In this document: positions 1 through 10,706 of the stretch, piece by piece
How the letters are laid out: every line of letters begins with the position of its first letter
How positions within the stretch are numbered: position 1 is the first letter of the stretch
Assembly (NCBI GenBank): GCA_964511535.1
Contig: CAZEFW010000019.1
Location: forward strand, 1 to 64,000
Length of the DNA stretch: 64,000 nucleotides
Source of the DNA: CAZCFB01 sp964511535
GTDB lineage: Bacteria > Myxococcota_A > Polyangia > GCA-2747355 > CAZCFB01
Reading direction: 5' to 3'
Translations under genes and position numbers: made by a program
Notes under the pieces: model-generated
What the model was told of the DNA's origin: nothing
What the model saw: the letters and a program-made list of their open reading frames with translations, nothing else
The model's database searches: none

Positions 1-1432
1 CGTCGGGGACCTCGTCCATGTCGTTGTCCGGGGCGGGGCCGCCGTCCTCGTCCTGGAACTTGTCCCGGTCCTCCTGCTCCTGCGGGCACTTGTCCATGTT
101 GTCCTGGACGCCGTCGTTGTCGCCGTCGGGCACGTCGGGGCAGCCGTCCTCGTCGCGGAAGTTGTTCTTGGTCTCCGGCTTGAGCGGGCAGTGGTCGTGC
201 AGGTCGTCGATGCCGTCCTTGTCGTTGTCCTTCTCGGGGCAGCCGTCGTCGTCCTCGAAGGTGTCCTTGTCCTCCGCCTCGAGGGGGCAGCGGTCCCGGG
301 CGTCGATGATCATGTCGCCGTCGTTGTCCGGGTCCGGGCAGCCGTCGTCGTCCTGGAAGGTGTCGATGTCCTCGGGCTGGGCCGGGCACTTGTCGCTGCG
401 GTCATAGACGCCGTCGTTGTCCAGGTCGCGGAAGTCCGGGGCCCAGCGCAGGCCCGCGATGAGCCGAAACTTGGGCGTGCCGATGCCGTAGTTCAGGCCC
501 ACCCCCACGCCGCCGGTGAAGTCGATGCCGCGCCACACCGGCACGCGAACGCCCACGGCCAGCTCGGTGGGCACCGCGTCCTTGTCGATGCCGGACGACC
601 CCCCGGTGCAGATCCGCTCCTGCTTGTTCAGGTCCCACTTGCAGCCTGACTCGGTGTCGAAGCCGATGCGTCCGTAGATCTCGCCCATCACTGTCACCCG
701 GTCGTGCACGCGGTACGACGCGCCCACGCCGTAGATCATCTGGTCTGACACCTCCGACGAGAAGAGCAGCGCGTTCTGCCGGATCAAGTAGCCGAGGTTG
801 GCTGCCACGGACAGGTCCTTCCAGCGGTACCCTGCCACAAGCCGGGGGCGCACCCCCACCCCCGCGTCGCCGCAGTAGTCGCACCACTGACCGGTGGGGA
901 AGGTGAGCACCGGCGACAGAGCCAGCGAGAAGCCGCCCAGGTCGTCCAGCAGCATCACCTTGATCTGCATCTTGATCTCGCCCAGGCCGAACGCCTCGTA
1001 GTTGAAGGTCGGCTCCACCTGGTCGTTGACCTCCACGCCGGCGGTGACATGCAGCGGGAGGTTGAGGCCCACCTGGGCCTTGAACCAGCGATAGCGCAGC
1101 GACAGCGAGGCCAGGATGTCGGTGGTGAACTGGTGGTCCACCAGCCCGATGGTCTCGTTCGGGTCGAAGGCCCCCGTGGTGGCGCCGGTGTTTCGCTGCA
1201 CCTTGAGCACCAGCGGCTGGTACTGGTAATTGAACATCACCCCCACCGTGAACCCGAGGTGTTCAGCGACCTGGGGCCCCTCCACGGTGAACAGGGCATC
1301 GAGCCCCATGGCAGGTTCAAATAGCTGCGTCGGGAAGGAGGTGCTCACCACTTCCTCGGCGTGGACGGGGCGTACCGTGGCGAGGACCATCGCCACCAGC
1401 AGGGCGGTTGTACATCGGCGGCCGAAGGACAT
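1..1432 (-). CDS. OmpA-family outer-membrane protein with TSP3 calcium repeats (3' end outside window)
   Basis: The minus-strand frame opens at ATG 1432, behind AGGAGAG, and runs off the left edge (477 complete codons). It starts with a signal peptide (about residues 1-25, cut near VHA-EE), followed by roughly 310 residues rich in alternating beta strands, which fits a membrane beta-barrel. From about residue 340 there are at least five thrombospondin type 3-like units (DxDxDGxxDxxDxCP and variants such as DNDKDGIDDLHDHCP). This order is typical of OmpA-like porins in Myxococcota, where a peptidoglycan-binding OmpA domain normally follows; that part would lie outside the window. The acidic repeats should bind Ca2+ and form a stiff periplasmic stalk. 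The barrel and repeats are seen; the OmpA domain is inferred. Confidence 0.85.
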   Translation of the reverse strand, partial: MSFGRRCTTALLVAMVLATVRPVHAEEVVSTSFPTQLFEPAMGLDALFTVEGPQVAEHLGFTVGVMFNYQYQPLVLKVQRNTGATTGAFDPNETIGLVDHQFTTDILASLSLRYRWFKAQVGLNLPLHVTAGVEVNDQVEPTFNYEAFGLGEIKMQIKVMLLDDLGGFSLALSPVLTFPTGQWCDYCGDAGVGVRPRLVAGYRWKDLSVAANLGYLIRQNALLFSSEVSDQMIYGVGASYRVHDRVTVMGEIYGRIGFDTESGCKWDLNKQERICTGGSSGIDKDAVPTELAVGVRVPVWRGIDFTGGVGVGLNYGIGTPKFRLIAGLRWAPDFRDLDNDGVYDRSDKCPAQPEDIDTFQDDDGCPDPDNDGDMIIDARDRCPLEAEDKDTFEDDDGCPEKDNDKDGIDDLHDHCPLKPETKNNFRDEDGCPDVPDGDNDGVQDNMDKCPQEQEDRDKFQDEDGGPAPDNDMDEVPD

Positions 1433-1466
1433 TCAGCGCTCTCCTTGCTCATGCAGGTTGGCTCGT

Positions 1467-1496
1467 ATTATTTCACAGCGTTAGAAGCGCTGGCAA
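1467..1496 (-). promoter_or_regulatory. Candidate sigma-70 promoter of the OmpA-like gene
   Basis: Read on the minus strand: TTGCCA (1496-1491), an 18-bp spacer, then AATAAT (1472-1467). Both hexamers match the housekeeping consensus at five of six positions, and the site lies about 35 bp upstream of the ATG at 1432. The rest of 1433-1728 shows no further gene. Confidence 0.5.
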
Positions 1497-1728
1497 CCGA
1501 GCATCCTTATTTGCCTTGACTCAATTACGGTGTCGGTTCATCTTGGGATTCAGGGTATTTATCCGCTGGCCGGACCCGACGTTGAGAGCCCAGTTTACGA
1601 GCTCCGTTGCTGAGTCTGGCCCCATCTGAGAACCAAACAGATACCGGCGCGAAGGGCGCCGGGTGACCTAAGAAGCATGAACAGGTCCGATCCACCTGAT
1701 GTGTCTAAACTAACGAGGTAGGGAAAAG

Positions 1729-2238
1729 ATGGATCCAGCTTCGTCCGGCGGAGATGGCCGGCGCCGCGGCAAAAAGGGCCGTGGCAAGAAGGGTCGGAAC
1801 AGACGTTCCGGCAAAGGCCGCGGCAACCGCGGTAACCACCGACACCACCAGAAGCAGAAAGGTTACAAGCCGCCAGAGCATGGGCGGGACGACCACAGCG
1901 TGCTAGGCGGGCGTGCGCCGCGCAGCGGCGGTCCCCAGCGGGTGTACGGCGAAGGGCCCCCCGACGCGTTTCAGCTGTTCTGCGCGTACCACCTGGGGAT
2001 CACAGCGGATGACGGATTCCACGAGCCCCGTCTGGAAGAGGTGGCCCGGCGCTTTCGCATGAAGCCGGACGAGCTGCGCGAGGCGCTCAAGGAGCACGGG
2101 CTGGACGATCAGGCCATGCGCCAGAGCAGCTTCGATCTCAAGGGCGCCAAGATGGACATGCGCCTGGCGCCAGAGGGGATCAGCCGTTTCGAGTCGGCCC
2201 GAGAGCTGTACGAGGAGTTCCAGGAGACCAGCTCCTGA
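1729..2238 (+). CDS. Hypothetical basic protein with C-terminal helical domain
   Basis: 169 residues, ATG preceded by GAGGTAGGG. Residues 1-45 are almost entirely Arg, Lys, Gly, His and Asn (RRRGKKGRGKKGRNRR and similar), an unstructured, probably nucleic-acid-binding tail. Residues 70-165 look folded and helical, with a segment (about 95-125) that could be a helix-turn-helix (LEEVARRFRMKPDELREAL). No signal peptide, so cytoplasmic. I do not recognise a named family; a role in RNA or DNA binding is inference from charge alone. It stands alone between the divergent OmpA-like gene and a minus-strand small ORF. Confidence 0.7.
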   Translation: MDPASSGGDGRRRGKKGRGKKGRNRRSGKGRGNRGNHRHHQKQKGYKPPEHGRDDHSVLGGRAPRSGGPQRVYGEGPPDAFQLFCAYHLGITADDGFHEPRLEEVARRFRMKPDELREALKEHGLDDQAMRQSSFDLKGAKMDMRLAPEGISRFESARELYEEFQETSS

Positions 2239-2318
2239 GCGGCGCGAGAGCGCACCTGATCCCCCACTCCAACGCAGCCCACCAGACCGACCTCATGGCC
2301 GGCCCGGTCACCGGTCTC

Positions 2319-2402
2319 TCAACCAAGCGTGAAAGCACCAGCCAGAGAGATCACCAGGGCCACCGACAGAACACGCATCATCCAGATATCAAAGCTCTTC
2401 AT
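2319..2402 (-). CDS. Small ORF, 27-residue predicted membrane peptide
   Basis: A minus-strand ORF from ATG 2402 to TGA 2319 encodes 27 residues: a short polar head (MKSFDIWMMR) followed by a hydrophobic stretch (VLSVALVISLAGAF) able to span a membrane. It is preceded by a strong ribosome site (AGGAGG, seven bases before ATG), which argues against a chance ORF. A perfect 16-bp dyad lies about 85 bp upstream. It sits downstream of the gspC-like gene on the same strand (153-bp gap). No family recognised; it could be a small membrane regulator or the remnant of a longer exported protein that lost its body. Coding status is inferred from the ribosome site plus hydrophobic profile only. Confidence 0.45.
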   Translation of the reverse strand: MKSFDIWMMRVLSVALVISLAGAFTLG

Positions 2403-2474
2403 CTCGAGGTCCTCCTCGGGTTCATGATATGTCGCCCGGGGTTGAAGCAAACCCCGTACCAGCCCCGCATTCCT

Positions 2475-2500
2475 TTGATATCAACAGGTTGGACAACCTG
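2475..2500. promoter_or_regulatory. Palindromic operator candidate upstream of the small ORF
   Basis: CAGGTTG (2485-2491), GA, CAACCTG (2494-2500) is a perfect dyad of 7-bp arms. It abuts a second, 10-bp palindrome TTGATATCAA (2475-2484). The pair lies in the 153-bp gap between the gspC-like gene and the 27-codon ORF. No regulator assigned. Confidence 0.4.
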
Positions 2501-2555
2501 ACATTTCAGAAAACTGAGGTTTTGAGCCGGTGTGTGCCAGAGATTCCGCGGGATT

Positions 2556-3548
2556 TCAGCGGATGGTGTACTCGTGGCTCAGGGGGGTGCCGCGGCGGGA
2601 GAAGGAGATGCTCAGGTGGCTGGCGCTGCGCAGCTTGGTGTAGACCTCGAGCGCTTTGTCGGGCGTGGTGATCGGGTGGCCGTTGATGGCGTTGATGGTG
2701 TCGCCGTTGAACATGCCGAGCAGCGAGTAGAGGCTGCCGGGGCGGATGGCGTACAGCTTGAAGCCGTTGGGCTTGCCGTTCTTCATGCTCGGCACGATGC
2801 GGGCGGACCGGGCCAGCAGGGTGGTGTTGCCGAGCACCTTGTTCAGGGCGCTGCGCTGGATCTCGTACTTGCCCTCGCCCACCTTTGAGATCCCCTTGGC
2901 GATGTCCGCGATGCCGGTCTGGGGCCGCGGCATGTTGTGGCCGAACCTGTTCTTCACGTTCTCGCCCTCCGGGATCGAGGCGACCGCCGGGCCACCGCCG
3001 GTGTCCTCCTGCTTCTCGATCAGGTCGAGGTACTCGTTGCGGCCGCCGTTGAGGATCAGCACGCGGCGCTCGAGGATGTCCGTGATCACCGCGTCGTCGG
3101 ACTCGGAGCCGGGCACCTTGGCGCCGATGGCGTAGAGGCCCAGCTTGTTGTCGGTCTTGTCAGCGATCTCGGCGAAGCACCAGTTCTTGTCGTCCGCCAC
3201 CACCGTGGCCACGAGCTTGATGTTCAGCGAGGTCTTGACCGGCGCATCGCTGGCGTTGGCCGGGTCACCGTCAGTGGCGCCTGTCTCGGAGCTGGTCACC
3301 GGGGTCTCAACCAGCGGCTCGCAGGTGGAGCAGAAGATGTTGCGCTTGAGGATCGAGGTGATGTCGCGGGAGGTGGGGCTGGAGACCGCCTGGATCGCGC
3401 CGGGCGGGGGCGGCGACACCCGCTTCGCCGGCGCCCGCGGGATCTTGGCCTCCACCAGCTTGCCCACTGCGCTGGCCGCGAACAGCGCGCACAGGGCGAT
3501 GGTCACCAGGTTGAGGATCCAGAAATGTTTCTTCAGTCCGAAGTTCAT
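2556..3548 (-). CDS. gspC: Type II secretion system protein C-like protein (HR + PDZ domains)
   Basis: 330 residues from ATG 3548 (AGGTCAGGAC precedes it; a longer in-frame extension to 3590 lacks a ribosome site). There is one N-terminal membrane helix (about residues 8-29), a Pro-rich linker, an HR-type domain (about 95-165, with the SILKRNIF segment found just before it in GspC proteins) and a C-terminal PDZ domain (about 255-330, ending in sheet residues LSISFSRRG). GspC links the inner-membrane platform to the secretin GspD in the periplasm. No other gsp gene is nearby, so it is an orphan copy or its partners lie elsewhere. A Cys pair in the linker (FCSTCEP) is unusual. Domain order supports the call; function here is inferred. 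Confidence 0.78.
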   Translation of the reverse strand: MNFGLKKHFWILNLVTIALCALFAASAVGKLVEAKIPRAPAKRVSPPPPGAIQAVSSPTSRDITSILKRNIFCSTCEPLVETPVTSSETGATDGDPANASDAPVKTSLNIKLVATVVADDKNWCFAEIADKTDNKLGLYAIGAKVPGSESDDAVITDILERRVLILNGGRNEYLDLIEKQEDTGGGPAVASIPEGENVKNRFGHNMPRPQTGIADIAKGISKVGEGKYEIQRSALNKVLGNTTLLARSARIVPSMKNGKPNGFKLYAIRPGSLYSLLGMFNGDTINAINGHPITTPDKALEVYTKLRSASHLSISFSRRGTPLSHEYTIR

Positions 3549-3609
3549 GTCCTGACCTTGGTTAGCCGCCCGAGAACAGGCCGGGCGCACCTAATAGTAC
3601 ACCTCGGAG

Positions 3610-5124
3610 CTACCCGAGTCCCCTTTCGTCGTCAAGGGCCTCGCGCGGTACGAACGGCTCCACCGCCGGAAACGCGGACAGGTCCTTGGAGATGGCGGCG
3701 CGCAAAAAGGCGTCGACCCACTTGAACACGTCCTGCCGCGCCACCTTGCGCCGCAGCCGCCGCATGCGCGCCCGCCGCTCGTCGCGGTCCATGTGGTAGG
3801 CGCGGGCCAGGGCGTCGGCGGTGCCCTCTATGTCGTGGGGGTTGACCAGCAGCGCGCCGGTCTGCAGCTGCGCCGCCGCCCCGGCGAACTCCGACAGCAC
3901 CAGCACGCCGTCGTCCACGCTGCAGGCGCAGTACTCCTTGGCGATGAGGTTCATGCCGTCCTTGAGCGGCGTGATCAGGGCGATCTCGGTGGTGCGGTAG
4001 TAAGAGAGCAGCTCCTCCCGCGTCAGCGGGCGGTAGATGTAATGGATCGGCGTCCAGCCCGACATGGTGAACTGCCCGTTGATCTGCCCCACCAGGCGCT
4101 CCACCTCCCGGCGCAGCTGGCGGTACTCCGGCACGTCCTCCCGGCTCGGCACCACCACCTGGATGAAGGTGATCTTGCCCCGCAGGTCCGGGTAACGTCG
4201 CAGCGCGTCCCCCACGGCCATGATGCGCTGGGGGATCCCCTTGGTGTAGTCGAGGCGGTCGATGCCCAGCACCAGCTTACGCTCGGGCAGCGCCTCATGG
4301 ATGAACCAGGCCCGGTCCGCCACCTCCTTGCTGCGCGCCTCGCCCATGAACCGCCGCGCGTCGATGCCGATGGGGAAGCTGCCCACCCGCAGCTCGCGCT
4401 CGGGGGTGGTCAGGGTGGACACCGAGCGGGAGCCGGCGCACTTGCTGCCCGGCATCAGGGCGCGCACGCACTGGACGAAGTTGCGTCGATCCCGGGCGGT
4501 CTGAAACCCGATCAGGTCGTAGGAGAGCAGCCCCTTGAGCACCTGAAACCGCCAGGGCAGCTTGGTGAAGATGTCGAGCGAGGGGAACGGGATGTGCAGG
4601 AAGAACCCGGTGCGGCGCCGCAGGCCCATGCGCTGCAACGCCGCGGCGACCAGCATCAGGTGGTAGTCCTGCACCCAGATGTAGTCCTCCTCCCTGGTGA
4701 ACTCCGCGATGACCCGGGCGAACTTGTCGTTGACCTCCTCGTAGGCGCGGAAGCACTCCGGGTCGAACGACGCGCGCATCAGCAGGTCGTGAAACAGCGG
4801 CCAGATCACGCCGTTGGAGAACCCCTTGTAGTACAGGTCCTCCTCGCGCTGCTCCAGCGGCACCGGGCGCAGGGTGTAGCCCACGCTCTCGGGCGAGGAG
4901 TGGTCGCGCAGGAATGACACCGCGTCCTCGTCGCCGGTGCCGGGCCAGCCGATCCACAGGCCGCCGCGATCCTTGAGCACCGGAGCCAGCGCCGTCACCA
5001 GCCCGCCGCTGCCGGGGCTCACCCGCCACGCGCCGCTGTCCTGCTCCCTGCTCAACACCACCGGCAGGCGGTTCGAGACCACCACCAGCCGGCCGAGGTT
5101 TTCGCTGCTCTCAGTCAATCTCAT
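3610..5124 (-). CDS. otsA: Alpha,alpha-trehalose-phosphate synthase (UDP- or GDP-glucose forming)
   Basis: 504 residues, GT20 family, full length. It transfers glucose from a nucleotide sugar to glucose 6-phosphate to give trehalose 6-phosphate in the cytoplasm. Visible motifs are RLPV near the N terminus, WPG, the substrate loop VQDYHL, the RLDYTKG nucleotide-binding signature, and the C-terminal DGMNLIAKEY. Last gene of the minus-strand treS-otsB-otsA operon, 57 bp after otsB. Start choice is uncertain: ATG 5124 directly touches GGGGAG with no spacer, while an in-frame TTG at 5118 sits at a normal six-base distance. The gap between otsB and otsA carries GC-rich inverted repeats (about 5130-5175) that could modulate expression. 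Confidence 0.95.
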   Translation of the reverse strand: MRLTESSENLGRLVVVSNRLPVVLSREQDSGAWRVSPGSGGLVTALAPVLKDRGGLWIGWPGTGDEDAVSFLRDHSSPESVGYTLRPVPLEQREEDLYYKGFSNGVIWPLFHDLLMRASFDPECFRAYEEVNDKFARVIAEFTREEDYIWVQDYHLMLVAAALQRMGLRRRTGFFLHIPFPSLDIFTKLPWRFQVLKGLLSYDLIGFQTARDRRNFVQCVRALMPGSKCAGSRSVSTLTTPERELRVGSFPIGIDARRFMGEARSKEVADRAWFIHEALPERKLVLGIDRLDYTKGIPQRIMAVGDALRRYPDLRGKITFIQVVVPSREDVPEYRQLRREVERLVGQINGQFTMSGWTPIHYIYRPLTREELLSYYRTTEIALITPLKDGMNLIAKEYCACSVDDGVLVLSEFAGAAAQLQTGALLVNPHDIEGTADALARAYHMDRDERRARMRRLRRKVARQDVFKWVDAFLRAAISKDLSAFPAVEPFVPREALDDERGLG

Positions 5125-5181
5125 CTCCCCGGGCGGGGACGAGCCCCGGCCCCTGGCATGATGCGGGGGCGTGCCCCGCCG

Positions 5182-5952
5182 CTAACCTTCGGTGTCCGCC
5201 CAGCGCTGGAGGAAGGCCAGCACGCCGGCGCAATCATCCAAGCGCCCCGAGGCCGCGGTGCTCACGCCGGCGGGGCCCACCTTCACCCCCAGCCCGCCCG
5301 GCACCGTGGCCAGCGCCGTGAAGGCGTCCTCGTCCGTGTCGTCGTCGCCGACGTACACGGTCAACTCGGCGCCGGGGTGCGCGGCCATCACCCGCCGCAG
5401 CGCGGTCCCCTTGTCCTGCCCCAGGGCGCGCAGCTCCACCCCCCCGTTGAACGCGCGGCACTCCAGGCCGGCCCCCGGGGCCAGCACGCGCCAGCGCCGG
5501 GCCGTGCTGCGCTCCAGCTGCCGCGCCTGCTCCGGCTCCATGCCCCGGGTGTGCAGGGCGACGCCGCAGTGCTTGCGCTCGAGCCGCAGGGGCTCCACCT
5601 CCGCGGCCAGCTGCGCCGCGGCCCGGTCCAGCCCCTGGCGCTGACGGGGATCGAGCGGGATCTGCGTCAGGCTCCCCTGCCCGTCCAGCACCTCGAAGCC
5701 GTGGCTGCCCCACACCGGGATGCCGGGCACCTCGAGCAGCCCGCTCACCTCCCCCGCCTCGCGACCGGAGCTGACGGCGACGGTGGTCACGCCCCCGTCA
5801 CGCAGCCGCGCCAGCACCTCGCGCACCCCGGGCAGCGGCACCGCCTCGTCCCGCTCCACCCGAAACGGCGCCAGCGTGCCGTCATAGTCCAGCACCAGCA
5901 GCCGCCGACGCGCCCGGCTCAGCCGCTGCCAAAAATCCGCCACACCTTCCAT
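5182..5952 (-). CDS. otsB: Trehalose-6-phosphate phosphatase
   Basis: 256 residues, HAD superfamily. It removes phosphate from trehalose 6-phosphate, completing the OtsAB route. The nucleophile motif LDYDGTLAPF lies at about residues 20-29, the second motif region contains SSGR, and the acidic Mg2+-binding motif YVGDDDTDEDAF lies near residue 200. Length matches free-standing OtsB proteins. The ATG at 5952 directly abuts the treS-maltokinase stop codon (5953-5955 on the opposite reading), so the two genes are almost certainly translationally coupled. The coupling implies the cell makes the OtsAB and TreS enzymes together. Confidence 0.93.
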   Translation of the reverse strand: MEGVADFWQRLSRARRRLLVLDYDGTLAPFRVERDEAVPLPGVREVLARLRDGGVTTVAVSSGREAGEVSGLLEVPGIPVWGSHGFEVLDGQGSLTQIPLDPRQRQGLDRAAAQLAAEVEPLRLERKHCGVALHTRGMEPEQARQLERSTARRWRVLAPGAGLECRAFNGGVELRALGQDKGTALRRVMAAHPGAELTVYVGDDDTDEDAFTALATVPGGLGVKVGPAGVSTAASGRLDDCAGVLAFLQRWADTEG

Positions 5953-9213
<3,261 letters not shown>

Positions 9214-9317
9214 GGATCCTCGCGCGCGTTCGTGCGGGGCGAATGGTAGCACAGGGGTACCGGGCCGCACGCAACGGTGTATGATGACCGGCACGCCACC
9301 CAACAAAAGGAGCAGAC

Positions 9318-10706
9318 GTGGATCGTCCATCCTCACGCCACCTGATCACCGTCGCCATGTTCACCGCGGCGCTGCTGCTGGGCGAGGGCGCGGCCCTGGC
9401 CCAGGGATTCATCATCCCGGAGCTCGGCGCGCGCAAGAACGGCACCGGCGCGGCCATCGCCAACCCGGACGACCTGTCGGCCATCTACCACAACCCGGCC
9501 GCGCTGACCCGGATGCCCGGGACGCGGGTGGGCCTGAGCCTGGGCATGGCCTTCCTGCAGACCAGGGTGCGCATGGCCCCGTTCGAGGGGAGCGACCGGT
9601 ACATCACCGACCCGGTGGACAGCGAGGGGTACTACCCGCTGCAGGACCCGGCGGTGTTCGCGCCGATCCCCTTCCTGGGCGCCTCCACCAACCTGTTCAC
9701 CGAGGACCTGGTCATCGCGTTCGGCGTGTACGTGCCCAACGCCGCGGGGGCCAGCTTCGGCGACGACAAGCCGAGCCGGTACCACATCACCGACGCCGCG
9801 CTGTTCAGCTCGTTCTTCACCCTGGCCGTGGCGTACGAGCCGTTCGACTGGCTCTCGGTGGGCGTGGGCGCCAGCGTGGTGTACGTGTACGTCAACCGCA
9901 ACTCCTTCCTCTTCCCCATCATCGAGGGGTCGGACCAGTCGGACCTGCTCGGCGGCAAGACAAAGATGGAGCTGACCGGCGACGACATCGTGCCGGCGTT
10001 CAACCTCGGCATCCAGCTGCGACCACACAAGAGCGTCGATATCGGCTTCATGTTCCTGAGCCGCTACGACGTCAAGCTGGAGGGGGATCTCATCCTCACC
10101 CCGGGCGACGACGCCGGCAACCTGCTCAAGACCAACGAGGCGTTCCGCAAGAGCCTGTCCGACAACAAGCACGAGACCGAGATCGCGGCGCCCTGGATCA
10201 TCGGCTTCGGCGCGGCCTGGGACGTGGCGCCCTTCCTGGAGCTGAGCTTCGAGTTCCGCTACTACATCAACAAGCACATCACCCAGCAGAAGACCACCAT
10301 CGTGGAGGGGGAGGTGCTCAAGACCATGCTGCCCGACGGGCTGATCACCAAGAAGGACCTGCGCAACAACTACCACACCGGCGCGGGCTTCGTGGCCAAC
10401 CCGCTCATCGGCTTCCCGCTGGACCTGATGATGGGCTTCCACTACGAGAGCACCAACACCCCGGACCACACGGTGGAGGTCTCGGCCCCCACCTTCAACC
10501 TGGCGGCCATCCACGCCGGGCTGCGCTACACCCATGACAAGCGGTACGCCGTGTCGGCCATCTACTCCCACTACTGGTACCTGGAGCGGACCACCGACAA
10601 CTCCGTCACCTTCCCCCCCACCAACTTCCAGGGCTCCGGCTACACCAACCAGCTGACCATCGTGTTCGAGGGGCGCTTCGCCGACGGCATCGGGGTGAGC
10701 AACTGA
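9318..10706 (+). CDS. FadL/OmpP1-type outer-membrane channel
   Basis: 462 residues starting at GTG 9318 behind AAAGGAG. A signal peptide ends near ALAQ (about residue 28). The mature N terminus carries the family signature: a short segment followed by NGTGAAIANPDDLSAIYHNPAALT, reminiscent of the hatch region of long-chain fatty-acid porins, then alternating beta strands to the C terminus. FadL proteins move hydrophobic molecules across the outer membrane. The gene's stop codon overlaps the start of the following MYXO-CTERM gene (TGATG), so the two are coupled and probably act together at the cell surface. Substrate not deducible. Confidence 0.85.
   Translation: MDRPSSRHLITVAMFTAALLLGEGAALAQGFIIPELGARKNGTGAAIANPDDLSAIYHNPAALTRMPGTRVGLSLGMAFLQTRVRMAPFEGSDRYITDPVDSEGYYPLQDPAVFAPIPFLGASTNLFTEDLVIAFGVYVPNAAGASFGDDKPSRYHITDAALFSSFFTLAVAYEPFDWLSVGVGASVVYVYVNRNSFLFPIIEGSDQSDLLGGKTKMELTGDDIVPAFNLGIQLRPHKSVDIGFMFLSRYDVKLEGDLILTPGDDAGNLLKTNEAFRKSLSDNKHETEIAAPWIIGFGAAWDVAPFLELSFEFRYYINKHITQQKTTIVEGEVLKTMLPDGLITKKDLRNNYHTGAGFVANPLIGFPLDLMMGFHYESTNTPDHTVEVSAPTFNLAAIHAGLRYTHDKRYAVSAIYSHYWYLERTTDNSVTFPPTNFQGSGYTNQLTIVFEGRFADGIGVSN

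Noticed and set aside
1708..1714. A single AACTAAC half-site before the 1729 gene, similar to the 12.7-kb operators
   Set aside because: Only one half-site with no partner; too short to be meaningful.
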